A stretch of DNA of 64,000 nt from assembly GCF_905397375.1 (NCBI RefSeq), contig NZ_CAJPVG010000015.1:12436-76435 (forward strand), read 5' to 3'. The notes beneath the pieces are model-generated. The model was given only the letters and a program-made list of their open reading frames with translations, was not told the origin of the DNA and made no database searches. The translations under genes were made by a program, and so were the position numbers. Below, piece by piece: positions 58,965 to 64,000 of the stretch (the first letter of the stretch is position 1; each line of letters opens with the position of its first letter). This stretch comes from Ralstonia mannitolilytica. GTDB taxonomy: Bacteria; Pseudomonadota; Gammaproteobacteria; Burkholderiales; Burkholderiaceae.

Positions 58965-59933
58965 TCACGACGCGGAACGGGTTTTCCGCGTCGTTTTCTT
59001 TTGCCGGGCAGTCGGTGCCGGTTCGGCCGCGGCAGTCGAATCGCACGCGGCCAGATGCTCCACGAGCAGGCGTGCCGCCGGCGACAGCGACTCCAGATTG
59101 CGAAAGCACACCGCAAAGCGGCGACGCGCCCAGGCGTCGCTCAACGGCACCACGCGCAAGCCGAACGTCGCGACGAACGGCTCGGCAATCTCAGCCGGCA
59201 CGATGGCCAGGCCCAGGCCCGCGCGTACGCAGCGCAGCGATGCATCGAAGGTTGATACCACCGCCCGGTATTTGATTGCACGCCCCAGGATCGCCGCATA
59301 ACGCGCCAGCATCGTGTGCACGGCCGTCTGCGCCGGCAAGCCCACGTGATCGAACTCCAGCGTGTCTTCAAAGCGGCAATGCTCACGCGTTGCCAGCGGG
59401 TGCGCTTCGTGTACGGCCACGGCCAGGTGGTCGGCACGGTATGGCCGCGTTTCGAACCCCTCCAAGTCGGCCGCATCCCAGCAGATGCCCAGCGGTGCGG
59501 AGCCCTCGCGCAGCGCACGCACAATGTCGCTGCTCAGGCTTTCCTCCATCGTCACGCGGATGTCGCGATGCTCGGGGCGATTGAGGAATGCGGCGATGTC
59601 GTCGGGCAACGATTCGGCCATCGACGATACGGTGGCCAGCAAGCGGACCTGACCGCGGATGCCGCTGCCATATTCGGCCATGTCACGCGCCACCCGGTCG
59701 GCGGCAGCCAGCATGGCGCGGGCGTGCGCCAGCACGATGTCGCCCGCCGGTGTGGGAATCACACCGCGCCGCCCGCGCTCGAGCAGGACCGCGCCCACCG
59801 TGTCTTCCAGTTGCGCCAGCCGCTTGCTGATGGCCGACGCCACGATGTTCTCCTGCTCGCCCGCGCGCGCCATATTGCGCGTCTCGCACACGGCAACGAA
59901 CAGGCGCAGGGTGGTGAGATCCAGGTCACGCAT
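58965..59933 (-). CDS. LysR-family transcriptional regulator
   Basis: A 322-residue LTTR with N-terminal helix-turn-helix (LRLFVAVCETRNMARAGEQ, then ASAISKRLAQLEDTVGAVLLER) and a C-terminal effector domain. Two ATGs are possible; 59933 has ggag about 6 bases upstream, while 59951 would add MPRGAP. It is divergent from the lyase/CoA-transferase operon and probably controls it. The last codons, rich in Lys/Arg/Thr, overlap the MFS terminator hairpin. Confidence 0.9.
   Translation of the reverse strand: MRDLDLTTLRLFVAVCETRNMARAGEQENIVASAISKRLAQLEDTVGAVLLERGRRGVIPTPAGDIVLAHARAMLAAADRVARDMAEYGSGIRGQVRLLATVSSMAESLPDDIAAFLNRPEHRDIRVTMEESLSSDIVRALREGSAPLGICWDAADLEGFETRPYRADHLAVAVHEAHPLATREHCRFEDTLEFDHVGLPAQTAVHTMLARYAAILGRAIKYRAVVSTFDASLRCVRAGLGLAIVPAEIAEPFVATFGLRVVPLSDAWARRRFAVCFRNLESLSPAARLLVEHLAACDSTAAAEPAPTARQKKTTRKTRSAS
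58967..59001 (+). terminator. terminator of the MFS gene, inside the LysR 3' end
   Basis: An 11-bp stem acgacgcggaa (58967-58977) / ttccgcgtcgt (58984-58994) with a 6-nt loop, followed by tttctttt. It serves the rightward MFS transcript and is entirely within the last codons of the convergent LysR gene. Confidence 0.75.
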
Positions 59934-60133
59934 GGGGGCTCCGCGAGGCATTCCAATTGGGAATCAACGTGCCGGAAATCCTAGTGTTGACCGGTTCAAA
60001 AGGAAACCCTGGAATGCCCGTAGGCCCGCTTCCAGGCTTTCCCATTCGGAACGAAAACGTGCGTATTTGATCGCTGTAGCTTCTGTACAGAACGGCATAC
60101 AGTCAGAACATCGATTGACGCCTGCCTGACGCA

Positions 60134-61105
60134 ATGTCCCTCATGAACATCCCCCTGCCCACCACCGCCGTGATCCGCGAAGTCGGTTTGCGAGACGGGC
60201 TGCAAAGCACTCAGACGATCCTGCCCACCGAGCACAAGCGCGCATGGGTCGAGGCCGCCCACGCTGCAGGTGTGCGCGAGATCGAGATCGGCTCGTTCGT
60301 GCCCGCGCGCCTGCTGCCGCAACTGGCGGACACCGCCGAGCTCGTCGCCTACGCGCGCACGCTGCCCGAGCTGTTTGTCTCCGCGCTGGTGCCGAACCTG
60401 CGTGGCGCAGAGGACGCCATCGCCAGCGGCGTGGACCTGATGATCGTGCCGCTGTCGGCCAGCCATGCACACAGCCTCGCCAATCTGCGCAAAACGCCCG
60501 ACGAGGTGGTGGACGAGGTGGCGCGCATCCGCGCGGCGCGCGATGCCGCCGGCGCCAAGACTCTGATCGAAGGTGGTGTCGGAACGGCGTTCGGCTGCAC
60601 GCTGCAGGGTGCGGTCGAACCCGATGAAGTCCTGCGCCTGATGCAGGCCCTGCTCGATGCCGGTGCCGATCGCGTCAGCCTGGCAGATACCGTGGGCTAT
60701 GCCGACCCCGCTGCCGTGTCGCGCCTGTTCGAGCGCGCCGTCGCCATTGCTGGTGAGCAGTTCTGGTGCGGCCACTTCCACGACACGCGCGGCCTGGGCC
60801 TGGCCAACGTCTACGCCGCCATGCAAGCAGGCGTGACACGCTTTGACGCCAGCCTGGGTGGCATCGGCGGCTGCCCGCATGCGCCCGGCGCCAGCGGCAA
60901 CGTCACCACGGAAGACCTCGCCTTCATGCTGGAGAGCATGGGCGTCGGTACCGGGCTCGACATCGGCCAATTGCTGTCACTGCGCGAACGCCTGAGCGAC
61001 TGGCTGCACGGCGAGACGCTGCACGGCACGCTGTGGCGCGCCGGCCTGCCCAAGACCTTCCATCTGCATTCTTCCCAAGCGGCACAGTCCGCCATCCTGG
61101 CCTGA
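60134..61105 (+). CDS. HMG-CoA lyase-like enzyme
   Basis: TIM-barrel acyl-CoA lyase family (hydroxymethylglutaryl-CoA lyase and citramalyl-CoA lyase relatives). The 323 residues include the metal and catalytic motif REVGLRDGLQ, VSLADTVGYADP, the His pair CGHFHDTRG and the signature GGIGGCPHAPGASGN with the catalytic Cys. It is followed 5 bases later by a class III CoA-transferase, so the likely route is CoA activation of a hydroxydicarboxylate followed by cleavage. Start ATG 60134; ATG 60143 is an alternative. Confidence 0.9.
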   Translation: MSLMNIPLPTTAVIREVGLRDGLQSTQTILPTEHKRAWVEAAHAAGVREIEIGSFVPARLLPQLADTAELVAYARTLPELFVSALVPNLRGAEDAIASGVDLMIVPLSASHAHSLANLRKTPDEVVDEVARIRAARDAAGAKTLIEGGVGTAFGCTLQGAVEPDEVLRLMQALLDAGADRVSLADTVGYADPAAVSRLFERAVAIAGEQFWCGHFHDTRGLGLANVYAAMQAGVTRFDASLGGIGGCPHAPGASGNVTTEDLAFMLESMGVGTGLDIGQLLSLRERLSDWLHGETLHGTLWRAGLPKTFHLHSSQAAQSAILA

Positions 61106-61110
61106 CGAAC

Positions 61111-62265
61111 ATGCATCACGACAACACTTCATCGCTGCCCCTTGCCGGCATCCGCGTTCTGGAATTCACGCACATGGTCATGGGCCCCACTTGCGGGATG
61201 ATCCTGGCCGACCTCGGCGCCGAAGTCATCAAGATCGAGCCGCCCGGCGGCGACAAGACGCGCAATCTACCTGGCCTCGGCATCGGCTTCTTCCGTGCGT
61301 TCAACCGCAACAAGAAGAGCGTGGTGCTCGACATCACCACGGACGAAGGCCGCGCCACGGCGCGTGAGCTTGCCGGTCAGTGCGATGTGGTGCTCGAAAA
61401 CTTCCGCCCCGGCCTGATGGAAAAGCTCGGGCTCGACCATGCATCGCTATCGGTCGACTATCCGCACCTCATCTATGTGTCGCACAAGGGCTTTCTACCG
61501 GGACCGTACGAGAACCGCCTCGCGCTGGATGAAGTCGTGCAGATGATGGGCGGGCTGTCGTACATGACCGGGCCAGTTGGGCGCCCCTTGCGCGCAGGCA
61601 CCTCTGTCAACGACATCATGGGCGGCATGTTCGGCGCCATCGGCGTGCTGGCGGCGCTGCGCGAGCGCGACCGCACCGGCAAGGGTCAGGAGATTCAGAG
61701 CGGGCTGTTCGAGAATTGCGTGTTCCTGGCATCGCAGCACATGCAGCAGTACGCCATGACTGGCGAAGCGCCACCGCCAATGCCCTCGCGCGTATCGGCA
61801 TGGAGCGTCTACGACATCTTTACGCTGGCCGGTGGCGAGCAGCTCTTCATTGGCGCAGTGAGCGACAAGCAATTCACGACGCTGTGCCAACTGCTGGGTC
61901 ATCCGGAGTTGCTCGACAACCCGCAGTACGCCAACAACACGCTGCGCGTAGCGGTGCGTCCACAACTGCTGCAGGAGCTGGGCGGCATCCTGGCCGACCA
62001 CGATGCGACCGAACTCGCGCCCAAGCTGGAAGCGGCTGGCATTCCCTACGCGCCCATCGTCCGACCGGATCAACTGCTCGACGATCCGCACCTCAAGGCG
62101 AGCGGCGGTCTGGTGCCGATGCAGATGGACGACGGCTCGACAGGCCCCGCCGTATTGCTGCCGCTGCTGATGGGTGGCAAGCGACCAGGCGTGCGTCGCC
62201 CGTTGCCCAAGGCAGGCGAACACAACGACGAAATCCTCTCCGGGTTGGGCGCACACGCCGCCTGA
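61111..62265 (+). CDS. class III CoA-transferase (CaiB/BaiF family)
   Basis: A 384-residue family III CoA-transferase. The motifs are GIRVLEFTHMVMGPTCGMILADLGAEVIKIE (in parts: RVLEFTHMVMGPTCGM, then ADLGAEVIKIE), NRNKKSVVLDI and ENFRPGLMEKLGL. The conserved catalytic Asp is in the LALDEVVQMMGGLSYMTG region. The ATG at 61111 is chosen (MHHDNTSS) since the frame otherwise overlaps the lyase gene. Donor and acceptor are unknown; succinyl-CoA donation to a dicarboxylate is typical of such pairs. Confidence 0.92.
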   Translation: MHHDNTSSLPLAGIRVLEFTHMVMGPTCGMILADLGAEVIKIEPPGGDKTRNLPGLGIGFFRAFNRNKKSVVLDITTDEGRATARELAGQCDVVLENFRPGLMEKLGLDHASLSVDYPHLIYVSHKGFLPGPYENRLALDEVVQMMGGLSYMTGPVGRPLRAGTSVNDIMGGMFGAIGVLAALRERDRTGKGQEIQSGLFENCVFLASQHMQQYAMTGEAPPPMPSRVSAWSVYDIFTLAGGEQLFIGAVSDKQFTTLCQLLGHPELLDNPQYANNTLRVAVRPQLLQELGGILADHDATELAPKLEAAGIPYAPIVRPDQLLDDPHLKASGGLVPMQMDDGSTGPAVLLPLLMGGKRPGVRRPLPKAGEHNDEILSGLGAHAA

Positions 62266-62287
62266 GGCACACCGGGCTGCGCAACAG

Positions 62288-62315
62288 GAAAGGGCGGCTG
62301 AAGCCGCCCTTTTTT
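62288..62315 (+). terminator. terminator after the CoA-transferase
   Basis: Perfect 8-bp stem agggcggc (62291-62298) / gccgccct (62303-62310), tetraloop tgaa, then six T. Confidence 0.9.
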
Positions 62316-62392
62316 AGAGGCTTGACGGATGTGTTGGATCCCCACGCAGCCCTGGGCTACGTGAAGCATAACGAAGCGGAACGTTAGGGAGC

Positions 62393-62917
62393 TCAGTCGA
62401 GCAGGACCAGATCGCTACGGTAAAGGGCCGCGCGCTCGATGTAGCTCTGCGCATTGGCGCGCAGGTTGCGGACCTCGTCATCGTTCAGCTCGCGCACCGC
62501 CTTGGCGGGCGAACCAAGAATGAGCGAGCGCGGCGGAAACGTCTTGCCCTCGGTGATGAGAGCACCAGCAGCCACCAATGAATCAGCGCCAATTACAGCG
62601 TTGTTTAGCACCACGGCCTGAATGCCGATGAGTGCGCCATCGCCGACGGTACAGCCATGCAGCATGGCCTGATGGCCGACCGTCACGTTGCAACCGATCT
62701 GAAGGGGGTAGCCCGGGTCTGTATGCAATACCGCGCCTTCCTGGATGTTGCTGCCGATGCCGATCGTGATCGGCTCATTGTCAGCACGCACCACAGCGCC
62801 GGGCCAAACGCTGACGTGGTCAGCAAGCGCTGCGCGGCCGATGATCGTGGCTTCGGCCGCAACAAATGTGGTGGCGGCAATCTGAGGGGCGTGTTCGGAA
62901 AGACGGTACAGGGGCAT
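62393..62917 (-). CDS. gamma-class carbonic anhydrase-like protein
   Basis: Left-handed beta-helix hexapeptide-repeat protein of 174 residues, the gamma-carbonic-anhydrase/PaaY/CaiE-like group. The metal His ligands are visible in VLHTDPG and VTVGHQAMLHGC. The repeats run from about residue 18 to 135, followed by a C-terminal helix. Relatives include thioesterases of phenylacetate metabolism, so the activity is open. There is no operon partner. Start ATG 62917 (MPLYRLSE). Confidence 0.88.
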   Translation of the reverse strand: MPLYRLSEHAPQIAATTFVAAEATIIGRAALADHVSVWPGAVVRADNEPITIGIGSNIQEGAVLHTDPGYPLQIGCNVTVGHQAMLHGCTVGDGALIGIQAVVLNNAVIGADSLVAAGALITEGKTFPPRSLILGSPAKAVRELNDDEVRNLRANAQSYIERAALYRSDLVLLD

Positions 62918-63304
62918 GAGCGAATCTCTCGGCTAGCGTTTGCGATCTGCGTACTGTAGAGAATCCCACGGTGCACTATCGCGCTAATTTGGAACGAAAA
63001 GCCGCACGTTTCGGAAACGCTGGTGAGGATGGCCCAAGGGGCCGATTCGGCGCTAGCCGTTATGGCTCTGTTGGTCCACTCAGCGTAGACGCAAGCTAAC
63101 TCTGTCACCTAGGCGCCTGACGTTTGCCTCAAAAGCTGGACAGTTCAGAGCTACAGGTTGGCCAGGTTCAGGTCTTCGAGCGACCCACGGGGGGGGGGGC
63201 AGCGGGGAAGGGTGACTACATTGGTTTGCCAGCATTTTGCTGGGACTTCCAATTTTGTGGCGTGGTTAAGCCAAATTGCGCGGTTCGAGTCCCCTGTAGG
63301 CATA
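62918..63304. other. 387-base gene-free stretch with integration-site features
   Basis: No gene is supported. The stretch holds a homopolymer of eleven G (63189-63199) and, at its right end, a tRNA 3'-end-like sequence next to the integrase remnant, described separately. Short open frames here look random. Confidence 0.5.
63282..63302 (+). repeat. tRNA 3'-end-like attachment sequence
   Basis: ggttcgagtcccctgtaggca carries a T-loop core (GGTTCGA) and a following acceptor-like strand. The 5' side does not complete a T-stem or cloverleaf, so it is only a fragment. Such fragments beside an integrase are typical of att sites left by integration into a tRNA gene. Confidence 0.5.
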
Positions 63305-63925
63305 TCACTTTGCCGCGGACTCATTGGCCAAAGGCGCAACAATCGGCAGCCAGCGCCATCCCTCAAATCGATTTCCGACGTGCCTGAGGTGCGTGTATCG
63401 TTTCAGGCTCGACCAGCTTCGGTGTCCAGTCACTGTCGCGACGTGAGGAATGTTCCAGCCCATCTCAAATAGGCGGCTGGTGCCTTCGTGTCGCAGGTCA
63501 TGGAAGTGGAGGTCTTCGACCCCGAGAACGTGGCCGGCGCGAGTAAAAGCGGCAGAAATGGACCGGTGGTTGTAGGGAAAAATCCGCTTGTCGCTTGTTC
63601 GCGGCTGTGCGAGGACGATGCGCAGGGCCTCGGGAGGTAAATCGCACCAGGTGTCGTTTCCAATTTTCTCGCCGGGATGCTTCATATCCCGCACCAGTAC
63701 GCGGCTTCCCGCCTCGTCCAGGTCGTCCCAGCGGATAGTCGCAATTTCCTCTTGCCTGCGCGTAGCAAAGAGAGCGAACGCGATGATGGCCGGCATAGGA
63801 ATTGAGCTGGCTCCTCGCTTGGCTCCGATGCTGAAGTGCTCCATGTACAGATCGAGTTCCTCAAGCGTCGGGCGTCGATTGCGCTGCCTGGACCTGTCAG
63901 CAATTTCGTGTTCAAGGCATAACAT
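63305..63925 (-). pseudogene. tyrosine integrase, C-terminal catalytic part
   Basis: Phage/island-type tyrosine recombinase. The 206-codon frame has a complete catalytic set: Arg57 (ATRRQEEI), Lys82 (RDMKHPGEK), His142-x-x-Arg145 (FHDLRHEG), His168 (TVTGHRSW) and Tyr177 (LKRYTHL). The N-terminal arm-binding and core-binding regions are missing; upstream the frame hits a stop (63941-63943) at the point where a transposase gene starts on the other strand. Full-length relatives are about 330-400 residues. It is probably truncated by insertion of the adjacent element, and its 3' end abuts the tRNA-like att sequence. Confidence 0.8.
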
Positions 63926-63942
63926 GCTCCCAAGGAGACCTT

Positions 63943-64000
63943 ATGCCTGGCAAACCGAAGACCAAGCCGGCCGATCTGCCGGCGATCCCCGCCGAACTGC
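63943..64000 (+). mobile_element. IS256-family transposase, 5' end (runs off window)
   Basis: The 19 visible codons read MPGKPKTKPADLPAIPAEL, the typical opening of IS256-family (Mutator-like) transposases, preceded by aaggaga. The rest lies beyond the window. The left inverted repeat could not be fixed with certainty; it must lie close to the ATG because integrase-like sequence continues to within about 20-30 bases of it. The call rests on a short N-terminus and is moderate. Confidence 0.55.

Noticed and set aside
63200..63304. Complete tRNA gene
   Set aside because: Only the T-loop and acceptor 3' strand can be recognised; D-arm and anticodon arm do not fold.
1..64000. CRISPR arrays, rRNA operons or intact tRNA genes
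   Set aside because: No regularly spaced repeats, rRNA-like sequence or full cloverleaf was seen.

Overview
The window is GC-rich chromosomal DNA from a betaproteobacterium, most likely a Ralstonia or close Burkholderiaceae relative. The evidence is gene order (glnA-glnL-glnG, sucA-sucB-lpdA-zapE, a complete cco cluster beside an Fnr-type regulator, scpB-rluB, rimP-nusA-infB-rbfA-truB, typA) together with codon use. No species call is possible from sequence alone.

Layout. 1-4.2 kb: 3' end of glnA, a DUF4124 protein and the NtrB/NtrC nitrogen two-component pair. 4.3-5.7 kb: a small helical protein and a HAD phosphatase, both leftward. 5.8-10.9 kb: ugpB-A-E-C-Q for glycerol-3-phosphate and glycerophosphodiester uptake, preceded by a near-consensus Pho box. 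11.2-17.1 kb: the 2-oxoglutarate dehydrogenase complex, with structured leader and intergenic RNA candidates. 17.2-19.1 kb: zapE and a ComB-like phosphatase. 19.3-29 kb: cbb3 oxidase assembly and structural genes (ccoI, ccoS, ccoNOQP, ccoG, ccoH) with two strong FNR boxes and the oxygen-sensing regulator itself. 29.5-32.3 kb: scpB and rluB. 32.3-38.8 kb: the translation and transcription operon rimP-nusA-infB-rbfA-truB, behind a promoter and an attenuator-like terminator. 38.9-43.9 kb: a MarR-controlled EmrAB-type tripartite efflux operon. 44-48.1 kb: typA, a membrane fatty-acid hydroxylase and a 3-hydroxyisobutyryl-CoA hydrolase.

The last 16 kb are more accessory. A 5' fragment of dusA, a known integration target, is followed by an orphan 131-aa protein that looks like the N-terminal domain of ApeA-type HEPN defence proteins. 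Next comes a divergently controlled catabolic operon (GntR regulator; DapA-like aldolase, BMP-type ABC transporter, MmsA). It is followed by an MFS / LysR / HMG-CoA-lyase-like / CoA-transferase cluster and a gamma-carbonic anhydrase. At the right edge a tRNA 3'-end-like att sequence abuts a truncated tyrosine integrase, and an IS256-like transposase starts beside it and runs out of the window.

The most interesting points are the dusA scar with the ApeA-like remnant, the undescribed-looking BMP/DapA-like/MmsA operon whose aldolase lacks the canonical DHDPS tyrosine, the putative attenuator before rimP-nusA, the nested inverted repeats between sucB and lpdA, and an FNR promoter whose -10 overlaps the upstream ATG of ccoI.
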